Source: Pseudomonas sp. LP_7_YM
Lineage (GTDB): Bacteria > Pseudomonadota > Gammaproteobacteria > Pseudomonadales > Pseudomonadaceae
Direction: 5' to 3'
Assembly: GCF_004364435.1 (NCBI RefSeq)
Contig: NZ_SOCT01000008.1
Coordinates: 62,001-126,000, forward strand
DNA length: 64,000 bases
Below, piece after piece: positions 8,681 through 17,103 of this stretch. How positions within the stretch are numbered: position 1 is the first letter of the stretch; every line of letters begins with the position of its first letter. The notes under the pieces are model-generated. The model was not told the DNA's origin and made no database searches. It saw only the letters and a program-made list of their open reading frames with translations. The position numbers and the translations under genes were made by a program.

Positions 8681-9721
8681 ATGACTACTGCGCATGAGGC
8701 GGCAGACGCCGTGCAAACCCTGATCCCGACAGTGAACGAGAGCACCCCTGAACGTGCGTCACGTCCGAAAGTAGAAGCTGGCGTAAAGCTGCGCGGCGCT
8801 GAAAAAGTTGCACGCATCCCGGTGAAGATCATTCCCACGGTTGAACTGCCGAAAAAGCCGGACTGGATTCGCGTCCGCATCCCGGTCTCGCCCGAAGTCG
8901 ACCGTATCAAGGCGCTGTTGCGTAAGCACAAGCTGCACAGCGTTTGCGAAGAGGCCTCTTGCCCGAACCTGGGTGAGTGCTTCTCCGGCGGCACCGCTAC
9001 CTTCATGATCATGGGCGACATTTGCACCCGCCGCTGCCCGTTCTGCGATGTCGGTCATGGTCGTCCAAAAGCGCTTGACGTAGACGAGCCGAAGAATCTG
9101 GCCGTTGCCATCGCTGACCTTAAACTCAAGTATGTGGTGATCACGTCGGTTGACCGCGACGACCTGCGTGACGGTGGTGCCCAGCATTTTGCCGACTGCA
9201 TCCGCGAGATCCGTTTGCTGTCGCCTAATGTGCAACTGGAAACGCTGGTGCCGGACTACCGGGGCCGCATGGACATCGCCCTCGAAATCACTGCCGCCAC
9301 GCCACCGGACGTGTTCAACCACAACCTGGAAACGGTGCCGCGCCTGTACAAGGCCGCGCGTCCGGGTTCAGATTACCAGTGGTCGCTGACGTTGCTGCAA
9401 CGCTTCAAGGAAATGGTCCCTCACGTGCCAACCAAATCCGGCCTTATGCTGGGTCTGGGTGAAACCGACGACGAGGTCATTGAAGTGATGCAGCGCATGC
9501 GCGAGCACAACATCGACATGCTGACCCTGGGCCAGTACCTGCAACCCTCCCGCAGTCACTTGCCGGTTCAGCGTTTCGTGCACCCGGACATCTTCGCCTG
9601 GTTCGCCGAGGAAGGTTACAAGATGGGCTTCAAGAACGTCGCCTCGGGGCCTCTGGTTCGTTCCTCTTATCACGCCGACGAACAGGCCAAGCTCGTGAAG
9701 TCGTTGTTGACTGCGGGTTGA
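8681..9721 (+). CDS. lipA: Lipoyl synthase LipA
   Basis: 346-residue radical SAM enzyme that inserts two sulfurs into protein-bound octanoyl chains made by LipB. Both iron-sulfur clusters can be seen: the auxiliary cluster in CEEASCPNLGEC and the radical SAM CX3CX2C in CTRRCPFC. The C-terminal conserved Ser of RSSYHADEQ, a ligand of the auxiliary cluster, is present. The N-terminal ~65 residues are a variable Pseudomonas-type extension. Last gene of the + strand run; a strong hairpin terminator follows. Confidence 0.96.
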   Translation: MTTAHEAADAVQTLIPTVNESTPERASRPKVEAGVKLRGAEKVARIPVKIIPTVELPKKPDWIRVRIPVSPEVDRIKALLRKHKLHSVCEEASCPNLGECFSGGTATFMIMGDICTRRCPFCDVGHGRPKALDVDEPKNLAVAIADLKLKYVVITSVDRDDLRDGGAQHFADCIREIRLLSPNVQLETLVPDYRGRMDIALEITAATPPDVFNHNLETVPRLYKAARPGSDYQWSLTLLQRFKEMVPHVPTKSGLMLGLGETDDEVIEVMQRMREHNIDMLTLGQYLQPSRSHLPVQRFVHPDIFAWFAEEGYKMGFKNVASGPLVRSSYHADEQAKLVKSLLTAG

Positions 9722-9790
9722 TGGGTTATCGGCTCTGGACGCAAGGCGTGCGGGGCTGTGTCACCACGCGGAGCGTGGGAATGATCAGAC

Positions 9791-9829
9791 AAAAATGGGC
9801 CGGATATCACTATCCGGCCCATTTTTTGT
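9791..9829. terminator. Bidirectional rho-independent terminator between lipA and the convergent transglycosylase gene
   Basis: Perfect 16-bp inverted repeat (AAAAATGGGCCGGATA, 4-base loop TCAC, then its complement) with A-run before and T-run after, so it can stop transcription in both directions. Confidence 0.9.
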
Positions 9830-9864
9830 TTGCTGACGCCTAAAGTCTGGCTGACGTAGAACCT

Positions 9865-9891
9865 GTAGGGGCCGGCTTGCTGGCGAACACG
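9865..9891. repeat. Short REP-like sequence (ggccggcttgctggcgaa type)
   Basis: The stretch GTAGGGGCCGGCTTGCTGGCG resembles the extragenic palindromes scattered in Pseudomonas genomes. It lies between the terminator and the end of the next gene. Relatives of the CTTGCTGGCGAA core occur again at 24680 and, more loosely, at 29950 in this window. Confidence 0.5.
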
Positions 9892-9917
9892 ACCAAGCCC
9901 CATGCACACAGGCGCCA

Positions 9918-11243
9918 CTACGGCTTGCGCAGACTCTCCAGCAACTCCTGTGTCGGATAGCCGTCTGCGGGCCAGCCCAACGACTGTTGAGCATTGCGGA
10001 TGGCCTTGCGCGTGTTGGCACCGATAATGCCGTCCGGGGCGCCGGCGTCGTACTGGCGTGCCGAGAGCAGGGTTTGCAACTCGATGCGCTCGGAGCGGCT
10101 CAGAGGGCGGTCGCCGCGTGGCCATTGGCCAAGCACGGAGCCGCCGCCAGAGAAACGCTCGGACAACAGGCCAATTCCCAGTGCATAAGAAGACGAGTTG
10201 TTGTACTTCAGAATCGCGCGGAAGTTATCCAGCACAAGAAACGCCGGGCCTTTGTAGCCCGCTGGCAGCAACAACGCTGCCTGCTGTTGCATTTCATTGG
10301 CCGGGAGCGCTGAGCCATTAGGTAATGTCAGGCCTAGTTGTTGCCATTCAGCGACGGTCTTGCGCGTTGAGGCGTCAGCCAGGGCGTAATCAAAACCTTG
10401 GCGTAGTTGTACTTCAAAGCCCCAAGGCTGACCTTTCTGCCACCCAGAGCTTTGCAAGTAATGCGCGGTTGAAGCCAGAGCATCGACTGGCGAGTTCCAG
10501 ATATCGCGGCGCCCGTCGCCGTCGAAGTCGACAGCATGAGTGTTGTAAGTGGTGGGAATGAATTGGGTCTGACCCATGGCTCCGGCCCACGAGCCCAACA
10601 TGCTCGGTGCATCGATATCGCCATGCTGGATGATTTGCAATGCGGCGATCAATTGCTCCTGAGCGAATTGCGGCCGGCGTCCTTCATACGCCAGCGTCGC
10701 CAGAGAGCGGATGACCGATTGCGTACCCTGAAACTGGCCAAAGCTGCTCTCCATGCCCCACACGGCAACCAACGCCTGACGATCAACGCCGTAGCGCTGT
10801 TCGATCTGAGTCAGCGTGTCGGCATATTGCGCCAGCAATGCCTGGCCCTTGCGCACCCGCACGGCAGATATCGCGCTGTCGAGGTACTCCCAGACGGGAC
10901 GAGAAAACTCGGGCTGGCTTCGGTCAGCCTTGACCACGCTCATGTCTGGCGTGACGCCTGCAAAAGCCTTATCGAACACATCGGAACGAATGCCTGCGCT
11001 CAATGCCTGGGCGCGAAACATGGACTGCCATTCAGCAAAGGTCATCGCAGGCTGAATTTCGAAATTGGCGTCATCCGGCTGAGCCACCGCAGTGGAGGGT
11101 GCGGTTTTCGCAACCAGAGAAGCGGCTTGAAGAGGGGTGGCGACGGCGGCGGTGGGTTGCTCCGCACACGCGACCAGCACGAAGAGGCTGGAGGCGGCGA
11201 TCATCTGGCGGACATGCCAGCGACGAGGAAAGCTATGGGGCAT
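9918..11243 (-). CDS. Lytic murein transglycosylase with C-terminal peptidoglycan-binding domain
   Basis: 441 residues from ATG 11243 (a GTG at 11255 is also possible). The N-terminus is a lipoprotein signal with lipobox LVAC (Cys 26), so the protein is likely anchored in the outer membrane. The MltB-like SLT_2 domain spans about residues 80-360, with the catalytic Glu in GMESSFGQFQGT and the family motifs GAMGQTQFIPTT and DFDGDGRRDIWN. The last ~60 residues are a PG_binding_1 domain (QTLLSARQYDAGAPDGIIGA). It is a second MltB-family enzyme beside mltB at 4239, with a different domain layout, and corresponds in type to the SltB2/SltB3-class enzymes of P. aeruginosa. Confidence 0.9.
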   Translation of the reverse strand: MPHSFPRRWHVRQMIAASSLFVLVACAEQPTAAVATPLQAASLVAKTAPSTAVAQPDDANFEIQPAMTFAEWQSMFRAQALSAGIRSDVFDKAFAGVTPDMSVVKADRSQPEFSRPVWEYLDSAISAVRVRKGQALLAQYADTLTQIEQRYGVDRQALVAVWGMESSFGQFQGTQSVIRSLATLAYEGRRPQFAQEQLIAALQIIQHGDIDAPSMLGSWAGAMGQTQFIPTTYNTHAVDFDGDGRRDIWNSPVDALASTAHYLQSSGWQKGQPWGFEVQLRQGFDYALADASTRKTVAEWQQLGLTLPNGSALPANEMQQQAALLLPAGYKGPAFLVLDNFRAILKYNNSSSYALGIGLLSERFSGGGSVLGQWPRGDRPLSRSERIELQTLLSARQYDAGAPDGIIGANTRKAIRNAQQSLGWPADGYPTQELLESLRKP

Positions 11244-11528
11244 TCTGGGGTCCACAGGGATAAACCGTAAGGTGCAGACCTTAACATGTCGACCCAGCGG
11301 ACGGGGCGCCGGTCAGTAACCTGAAGTGTTTTCGTTGACCAAGAAACGTTGTCTGTCCCCCGGCAAATGCAGGATTGAGCAGTTCGCGGTCGGATCAGCA
11401 GAGGTTCTACGCTCTGACCGGCATAGCCATACCTATTATTTCCCTAACGCTTCCTGCCACTTTAAGTGATGAAGCCACGTTTAGATTCGTTCCAGGCGAT
11501 CAGCGGTGGCTATTCCGTAATTTAGGAA

Positions 11529-11687
11529 TCAAGCCGCCATAACGGAAGAAGCCTCCCAATCTCTCGACTGGAAGGCTTCGCGGCGGTAGCTGCCTTTGCC
11601 CTTGGTAGGTTGTTCCTGACGGCTGCGGAACAATGGCTGGGCGACGATGGATTTGGCCATGTTTGGCCGTTTTTTGGCTTTGCTCAT
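11529..11687 (-). CDS. arfA: Alternative ribosome-rescue factor A (ArfA)
   Basis: 52-residue gene too short for routine ORF lists. ArfA rescues ribosomes stalled on mRNAs without a stop codon by recruiting release factor RF2, as a backup to tmRNA. The protein shows the family core QPLFRSR followed by KGKGSYRRE and DWEAS, matching the PLFRxR...KGKGSY...NWEAS pattern of E. coli ArfA, after a Lys/Arg-rich N-terminus (MSKAKKRPN). A GGAG ribosome site lies 9 bases before the ATG. A hairpin covers codons 37-47, just before the stop (separate entry), which is the hallmark of ArfA regulation. Conserved gene order beside holA is likely but unverified. Confidence 0.9.
   Translation of the reverse strand: MSKAKKRPNMAKSIVAQPLFRSRQEQPTKGKGSYRREAFQSRDWEASSVMAA
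11548..11579 (-). promoter_or_regulatory. Hairpin inside the arfA coding sequence (terminator/RNase III-type)
   Basis: On the - strand RNA, GAAGCCUUCCA and UGGGAGGCUUC form an 11-bp stem with one G-U pair around a ~10-base loop, followed by UUCCGUU. It falls within codons 37-47, seven codons before the stop. In E. coli and relatives such a hairpin causes termination or RNase III cleavage, yielding a stop-less arfA mRNA whose product is degraded by tmRNA tagging unless trans-translation fails. Seen: the stem. Inferred: the same control. Confidence 0.8.
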
Positions 11688-11802
11688 GGTGGTGCTCCCC
11701 GTGATGAATGGTGAAACCGCGCAGATGATCGGACAGATTCCGGCGGGGGTCTAATTGATCTGTGCTATGGCGGGTTAGTCGCGACCTATCAGGTCTATCT
11801 GC

Positions 11803-11879
11803 ATGGGCGAATTCATTCGCGAGCACATGCCAGGCAATGGAGACCTCAGCTGAGCGGCCCCTTCGCGGTGAATTCGCTT
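11803..11879. repeat. REP doublet (REPIN-like)
   Basis: Two inverted copies of a ~20-base palindrome-containing repeat: GGGCGAATTCATTCGCGAG at 11805-11823 and, inverted and degenerate, CCCCTTCGCGGTGAATTCGC at about 11859-11878. The spacing of ~35 bases fits the paired REPIN arrangement known from Pseudomonas. Similar doublets lie at 21969, 31739 and 34126. Confidence 0.7.
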
Positions 11880-11938
11880 TCACGGAAACCGTGTTTCCGA
11901 GCGGCAGCCCCACGGTTTGTCCAACTTGGATATGTAAT

Positions 11939-12976
11939 TTATTCCGACGGCAAGCCCAGCCGCTGTCCGGCCATTAATAGCGACAGCCGGCTCAGGCTGC
12001 TCCACGCAGAACCTTCGGCCTGGCCTTTGATTTGCGCGTCGATGTGTTGGGCGTCCATCAACAGCTGACCCCAGCGGCTAGCAGAGTGCCGTTGCAGGGC
12101 TTTGCTCATCAGGGGCTTGCGCTTGTCCCAGATGGGCGGGCGGGCCTGACTGAACGCCTTGTCCAGCGGCACCCCCTGGCTGTATTGCAGCGCCAGGTTT
12201 GCGAGCACGCGCAATTCCCTCGACAGCGCCCAGAGAATCACTGGAGGCTCGACACCTTCGCCGCGCAGGCCTTCGAGGATGCGCAGGGCGTGTGATGCTT
12301 CGCCGTTGAGGATGGCATCGGTCAGGCCGAACACGTCGAAACGCGCACTGTCGGCCACCGCGGCCTGCACGGTTTCCACCGTGATCTGACCCTGCTCGGC
12401 CATCAGCTTGAGCTTTTCGATTTCCTGAGCCGCGGCGAGCAGGTTGCCCTCTACGCGCGCGGCGATCAGTTCTATCGCATCAGGGCTCGCGGCCAGGCCC
12501 GCTTGCGCCAGGCGCTGACGTATCCACTGCGGCAGTTGGCTGGCGTCCACCGGCCAGATCTGCACGAATTGGGTCTGCGCACCTTCGACCAGGGCTTTGC
12601 CCCACTTGGTTTTCTGCGCGGAGCCATCAAGCTTGGGCAGGCTGATCAGTAGCAGGGTGTCTTCGGCAGGACGGTTGCAGTATTCGAGCAGAGCGGCAGC
12701 GCCTTTATCGCCCGGCTTGCCTGAGGGCAGGCGCAATTCCAGCAGGCGCCGTTCGGCAAACAAGGACATGCTGGCACCGGCCTGCAGCAGCGTACCCCAG
12801 TCAAAACTGGCGTCGGCACTGAACACCTGACGCTCATCGAAACCTTGCTGCCGGGCTGCAGCCCGAATGGCGTCACAGGCTTCCTGGCATTGCAGCGGAT
12901 CATCGCCGCTGACAATGTAGACAGGCGACAGTGCACCCTGAAGATGTTTGGAAAGCTGGGCGGGGGCGAGTTTCAT
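11939..12976 (-). CDS. holA: DNA polymerase III subunit delta
   Basis: 345 residues, standard for HolA, the clamp-loader subunit that opens the beta sliding clamp. Residues 1-20 (MKLAPAQLSKHLQGALSPVY) and the IVSGDDPLQCQEA segment match the N-terminal delta domain; a degenerate AAA+ core and the C-terminal collar domain follow (FGLTDAILNG, LRGEGVEPPVILWALSRELR). It follows lptE on the same strand with a 42-bp spacer, the usual leuS-lptE-holA order. Confidence 0.94.
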   Translation of the reverse strand: MKLAPAQLSKHLQGALSPVYIVSGDDPLQCQEACDAIRAAARQQGFDERQVFSADASFDWGTLLQAGASMSLFAERRLLELRLPSGKPGDKGAAALLEYCNRPAEDTLLLISLPKLDGSAQKTKWGKALVEGAQTQFVQIWPVDASQLPQWIRQRLAQAGLAASPDAIELIAARVEGNLLAAAQEIEKLKLMAEQGQITVETVQAAVADSARFDVFGLTDAILNGEASHALRILEGLRGEGVEPPVILWALSRELRVLANLALQYSQGVPLDKAFSQARPPIWDKRKPLMSKALQRHSASRWGQLLMDAQHIDAQIKGQAEGSAWSSLSRLSLLMAGQRLGLPSE

Positions 12977-12990
12977 CGATCAGAAATGAT

Positions 12991-13012
12991 CGGGGCCGGC
13001 GAACCGGCCCCG
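12991..13012 (-). terminator. GC-rich hairpin between lptE and holA
   Basis: Perfect inverted repeat CGGGGCCGG-CGAA-CCGGCCCCG in the 42-bp spacer. No T-run follows on either strand, so it more likely modulates read-through or stabilises an mRNA end than acts as a full terminator. Confidence 0.5.
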
Positions 13013-13018
13013 ATGCCA

Positions 13019-13624
13019 TCACTTGGAGGGGATTTCGATCGGAGACTGTTGTGGCGTCTCGTCACGAATACGCTGAGCGGCAGCTTCTGCGTCGGCTTGC
13101 GCGCGGGCAGCGGCATCAGCCTTGGCTTGCAGCTCGTCCAGACGTTCCGGGCTCAGCTGTTGCAGGCGGGCGATCATCTTCTGCACCAGATCGCTGCGCA
13201 TTTCCTTGCGGATCTGGTCGGCTTCCTGATCGGAACCGATCAGGTTGTTGCCGTCGTGCACGAAGGTTTTGGTCGATTGCACGTTGTCGCTCAGGAGCAG
13301 GACGTTCTTGGTACCGTGAATCTCGTACTGCATGACGTTAGTCAGCTCATACTCAGCCGAACGGCCGGAGCCTGCATAGCTGGCAGTACGCTGGGTTTCA
13401 TCTTCGCGGGCCAGGAACAGCTTGTACTGAGCGCCGGTGTAGACATGAACACCGCTGTTACTCAAGGTCTGACGCAGCTGGGTGACAACTTCGCCGTAAG
13501 CATCACGTGCGCTGAGGTCCAGCTCCTTGATCGACAAGGCGTTGGTTCCGGTGCCGCGCAGCTGGAAACCGCAGGCGCTCAGCAACACCGCGAGGCCCAT
13601 TACCAGCAGATTGCGTTTGATCAT
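13019..13624 (-). CDS. lptE: LPS-assembly lipoprotein LptE
   Basis: 201-residue outer-membrane lipoprotein that plugs the LptD barrel and helps insert lipopolysaccharide into the outer leaflet. The signal peptide ends in lipobox LLSAC with Cys 18, followed by GFQLRGTG, typical of LptE. I chose ATG 13624 because AAGGGGA lies 8-14 bases upstream and the signal peptide then begins at residue 1; an upstream in-frame start would add 33 non-signal residues and overlap leuS. The C-terminal ~40 residues are an Ala/Gln/Asp-rich helical tail. Co-transcribed with leuS and holA. Confidence 0.93.
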   Translation of the reverse strand: MIKRNLLVMGLAVLLSACGFQLRGTGTNALSIKELDLSARDAYGEVVTQLRQTLSNSGVHVYTGAQYKLFLAREDETQRTASYAGSGRSAEYELTNVMQYEIHGTKNVLLLSDNVQSTKTFVHDGNNLIGSDQEADQIRKEMRSDLVQKMIARLQQLSPERLDELQAKADAAARAQADAEAAAQRIRDETPQQSPIEIPSK

Positions 13625-13712
13625 CTTGTTGTTCCCCTTGAATCCGTTTGAGCCCGAAGTGCGGGATCTGGAAGTGTGTTCAGCGCCCGGCAGTGCCAGG
13701 CGCCTGGTCCAT

Positions 13713-16334
13713 TCAGCTGGCAACGATATTCACCAGTTTGCCGGGCACCACGATGACCTTGCGGATCGTCAGGCCGTCGATGAAGCGCAGAACGTTTTCG
13801 TTGGTGCGGGCAGCGGCCTCGACATCTTCGCGGCTGGCGCTGGCAGGCATTTCGATCTGGCCGCGCAGCTTGCCGTTGACCTGTATCACCAGCTGCAGCG
13901 TGTCTTGTACCAGTGCCGACTCATCGACCACGGGCCAGCCAGCGTCGATGACCGGGTCTACATGGCCCAGGACATTCCACAGCTCATGGCTGATGTGCGG
14001 GGTGATGGGCGCCAACAGCAAGGCGACGGTTTCCAGACCCTCCTGCAATAAGGCGCGGTCTTGCTCCGAGGCTTGCGGTGCTTTTTCCAGCACGTTCATC
14101 AGCGTCATCACCTGAGCGATGGCGGTGTTGAATTTGTGATGCTGCCCGACGTCCTGACCGGCTTGCCTGATCGCCAGGTGAATGGCACGACGTACGGCTT
14201 TGTGCTCATCGTTCAGCGTGGGCTTGTCCAGCGCACCCGGCAAGCCCGCGCTGACGTGAGCCTGAGCCAGACGCCATACGCGCTTGAGGAAACGGTGCGA
14301 GCCTTCTACGCCGGAGTCGGACCATTCCAGGCTCATGTCAGGCGGCGAAGCGAACATCATAAACAGACGGCAGGTGTCGGCACCGTACTGGTCGATCATT
14401 GATTGCGGATCGACACCATTGTTCTTCGACTTGGCCATTTTCTCGATGCCGCCGATTTCCACCGGGAGACCGTCGGCAATCAGCTTGGCGCCAATGATCT
14501 TGGCCTTGCTGTCACGCTCGAACTCGACATCGGCCGGGTTGAACCAGCTCTTGCTGCCGTTGGCTTCCAGGCGATAGAAGGTCTCCGCGACCACCATCCC
14601 TTGAGTCAGCAGGTTCTTGAACGGCTCGTTGGAGCTGACCAGGCCTTCATCGCGCATCAGTTTGTGGAAGAAGCGTGCGTAGAGCAGGTGCAGGATCGCG
14701 TGCTCGATACCGCCGATGTATTGATCAACCGGCAGCCAGTGGTTAGCAGCCTTCGGGTCGACCATCCCGCCTTCGTAATGAGGCGAGGCATAGCGGGCGA
14801 AGTACCACGAGGACTCTACGAAAGTGTCCATGGTGTCGGTTTCGCGCTTGGCTGGCGCGCCGCATTTCGGGCAGTTGCACTCGTAGAATTCGGGCATGCG
14901 CGCCAGTGGCGAACCAGCACCGTCCGGCACTACGTCTTCCGGCAGCTTGACGGGCAACTGGTCTTCAGGGACCGGCACGTCGCCGCAAGCATCACAGTGG
15001 ATGATCGGGATCGGGCAACCCCAGTAGCGTTGACGGCTGATGCCCCAGTCACGCAGACGGAACTGGGTGCGCGACTTGCCGAGTTCTTTCTTGATCAGGG
15101 CGGCTTCGATAGCGTCGAAGGCTCCAGCGAAGTTCAGGCCGTCGAACTCACCGGAATTGATCAACTGACCGTGTTCGTTGTATGCATCCTGCCAAGGCGC
15201 TGGCGTTTCATTGCCCGCGCTGGTGCGCACTACTGCCTTGACCGGCAGGTTGTATTTGGTCGCGAATTCGAAATCGCGCTCGTCGTGGGCCGGTACGGCC
15301 ATCACGGCGCCGTCGCCGTAGTGCATGAGCACGTAGTTGGCGACCCACACCGGCAGGTTTTCGCCGGTCAGTGGGTGCTCGACGAACAGCGGGGTCGGCA
15401 GGCCTTTCTTTTCCTGGGTGGCAACGTCGGCTTCGGCGACGCTCCCGCTTTTGCATTCATCGATGAAGGCTTGCAGCTCAGCCGCTTTATCCGCAGGCAT
15501 GCTTTTAAGGGCGAGAGAGGCCAGCGGGTGCTCGGCGGCAACGGCTACATAAGTAGCGCCCATCAGTGTATCCGGGCGGGTGGTGAAAACTTTCAGAGCA
15601 CCGGCTTCGCCGATCGAGGCCTGATCGTACGGGAATTGCACTTCCATGCCGCGGGATTTACCGATCCAGTTGCGCTGCATGGTCTTGACCTGTTCAGGCC
15701 AGCCCGGCAACGCGTCGAGGCTCTCCAGCAGCTCATCGGCATAGGCCGTGATCTTGAAGTAATACATCGGGATTTCACGCTTTTCGATCAACGCGCCCGA
15801 ACGCCAGCCACGGCCGTCGATCACCTGTTCGTTTGCCAGAACGGTCTGGTCAACCGGGTCCCAGTTCACGGTGCCGTTCTTGCGGTAGATCACGCCCTTT
15901 TCGAACAGGCGAGTAAACAGCCATTGTTCCCAGCGATAGTAATCCGGCTTGCAGGTGGTGACTTCACGCGACCAGTCGATGGCCAGGCCCAGGCTCTTGA
16001 GCTGGGTCTTCATGTAGGCGATGTTTTCGTAGGTCCATTTGGCGGGCGCGACATTGTTTTTCATCGCGGCGTTTTCCGCCGGCATGCCGAACGCGTCCCA
16101 CCCCATCGGCTGCAGGACATTTTTGCCCTGCATGCGCTGATAGCGGGCGATTACGTCACCGATGGTGTAGTTGCGCACGTGACCCATGTGTAGCTTGCCG
16201 CTGGGGTAAGGGAACATCGACAGGCAATAGAAGGTGTCCTTGCCTGGCTGTTCACTGACTTCAAAAGACTTTTGCTCTTCCCAGAAGGTCTGGGCGGCGG
16301 CTTCGATTTCGCGGGGCTGATAGAGTTCGTGCAT
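13713..16334 (-). CDS. leuS: Leucyl-tRNA synthetase
   Basis: 873 residues, the usual length in Pseudomonas. It charges tRNA-Leu and edits mischarged products. The class I HIGH motif is HMGH at residues 49-52 in YPSGKLHMGH, and the KMSKS motif reads KMAKS at 632-636, a Ser-to-Ala variant at the third position that keeps both lysines. The CP1 editing domain with TRPDTLMGATY and the zinc-finger-like CxxC pairs (CDACGD, CNCPKCG) are present. First gene of the leuS-lptE-holA unit. Confidence 0.96.
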   Translation of the reverse strand: MHELYQPREIEAAAQTFWEEQKSFEVSEQPGKDTFYCLSMFPYPSGKLHMGHVRNYTIGDVIARYQRMQGKNVLQPMGWDAFGMPAENAAMKNNVAPAKWTYENIAYMKTQLKSLGLAIDWSREVTTCKPDYYRWEQWLFTRLFEKGVIYRKNGTVNWDPVDQTVLANEQVIDGRGWRSGALIEKREIPMYYFKITAYADELLESLDALPGWPEQVKTMQRNWIGKSRGMEVQFPYDQASIGEAGALKVFTTRPDTLMGATYVAVAAEHPLASLALKSMPADKAAELQAFIDECKSGSVAEADVATQEKKGLPTPLFVEHPLTGENLPVWVANYVLMHYGDGAVMAVPAHDERDFEFATKYNLPVKAVVRTSAGNETPAPWQDAYNEHGQLINSGEFDGLNFAGAFDAIEAALIKKELGKSRTQFRLRDWGISRQRYWGCPIPIIHCDACGDVPVPEDQLPVKLPEDVVPDGAGSPLARMPEFYECNCPKCGAPAKRETDTMDTFVESSWYFARYASPHYEGGMVDPKAANHWLPVDQYIGGIEHAILHLLYARFFHKLMRDEGLVSSNEPFKNLLTQGMVVAETFYRLEANGSKSWFNPADVEFERDSKAKIIGAKLIADGLPVEIGGIEKMAKSKNNGVDPQSMIDQYGADTCRLFMMFASPPDMSLEWSDSGVEGSHRFLKRVWRLAQAHVSAGLPGALDKPTLNDEHKAVRRAIHLAIRQAGQDVGQHHKFNTAIAQVMTLMNVLEKAPQASEQDRALLQEGLETVALLLAPITPHISHELWNVLGHVDPVIDAGWPVVDESALVQDTLQLVIQVNGKLRGQIEMPASASREDVEAAARTNENVLRFIDGLTIRKVIVVPGKLVNIVAS

Positions 16335-16635
16335 GGCTACTTTTTACTAGAGATTGGTGACCCTTGACCTCTTCGCTGCGGTGCCGGACCTGATGGCCAT
16401 CGCTTGTCAGATGATGCCTTTGGCAGCGCGACGGGTGCGAGCCCGGTTGAGCGGAAGTGGAATTACAGGAAGCGCCGTAGCATACATGAGCGCCGAGTTA
16501 CTAGGGAAACCCTGATTGCATGGTTCGGGCGCTCGTCGCCCTCCATTGGCCGTTGGTCGCGGCATCGCGCCGCTTTTCGCAGTGCCGCTAAGCTCTTGGG
16601 CGAGGGTATGTCTTTATCTTCAGTGAGGTGAACGG
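16335..16635. other. Intergenic region between divergent leuS and the 16636 gene
   Basis: About 300 bases with start regions of two divergent genes. An open frame at 16404-16631 shows no family pattern and I do not accept it. No obvious riboswitch, tRNA or strong promoter was recognised; it must hold the leuS promoter. Confidence 0.5.
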
Positions 16636-17019
16636 ATGACAGAGCTGGCGCACCCTATAAACAAGCAAGCTGATCTGTATGACCGTTTGATCGAGCGTCT
16701 AGGGCTTGCCCTGGACATGGCGAAAACGTCAGTCCGGCTTCGTAATGAACATCCTGTCGAACTGGAACTGCGTGGGTTGAGTCACGCCGAATTTCAGATC
16801 ATCGAGGCGTATCTGGACAGAAGCGATGCGAGCGAAAACGTCGTGGCGATGGATTCGCCAGGCACGAGGAAACGGAATTCCAGCGGCGTACGAGAGTCTT
16901 CGGAGCCGGTCCGCGCTTCGCACTCTTCGCCCAATGTCATCTGGTTGAGGGATCAGCGTCGCGCCGAGGTATCAGCAAAGCTGAGTCGCTACAGTTCCAG
17001 CAAACATTTCAAGCAGTAA
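16636..17019 (+). CDS. Conserved hypothetical protein, Pseudomonas type
   Basis: 127 residues, no family recognised with confidence. The N-terminal ~75 residues look like a compact helical domain (LYDRLIERLGLALDMAKTS ... ELRGLSHAEFQIIEAYLDRS); the C-terminal half is Ser/Arg-rich and probably disordered. A good ribosome site (GAGGTGAAC) sits before the ATG, and codon use looks native. It is divergent from leuS and followed by the YdcF-like gene. Function unknown. Confidence 0.65.
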   Translation: MTELAHPINKQADLYDRLIERLGLALDMAKTSVRLRNEHPVELELRGLSHAEFQIIEAYLDRSDASENVVAMDSPGTRKRNSSGVRESSEPVRASHSSPNVIWLRDQRRAEVSAKLSRYSSSKHFKQ

Positions 17020-17103
17020 CGACTACGGGCCCTGAGCCCGTCTGATTAAGCATTGTTGCTTAGCGTCAATCCTTTTAGGCTTCGGCATCTCTGGAGATGC
17101 CCG

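Noticed and set aside
11500..11913. 137-codon - strand frame covering arfA and the REP doublet
   Set aside because: It is out of frame with the clear ArfA signature and runs through repeat DNA.
14403..16193. 596-codon + strand frame opposite leuS
   Set aside because: Antisense shadow of leuS; no family resemblance.
16404..16631. 75-codon + strand frame upstream of the 16636 gene
   Set aside because: Arg/Ser-rich, no ribosome site or family pattern; probably chance.
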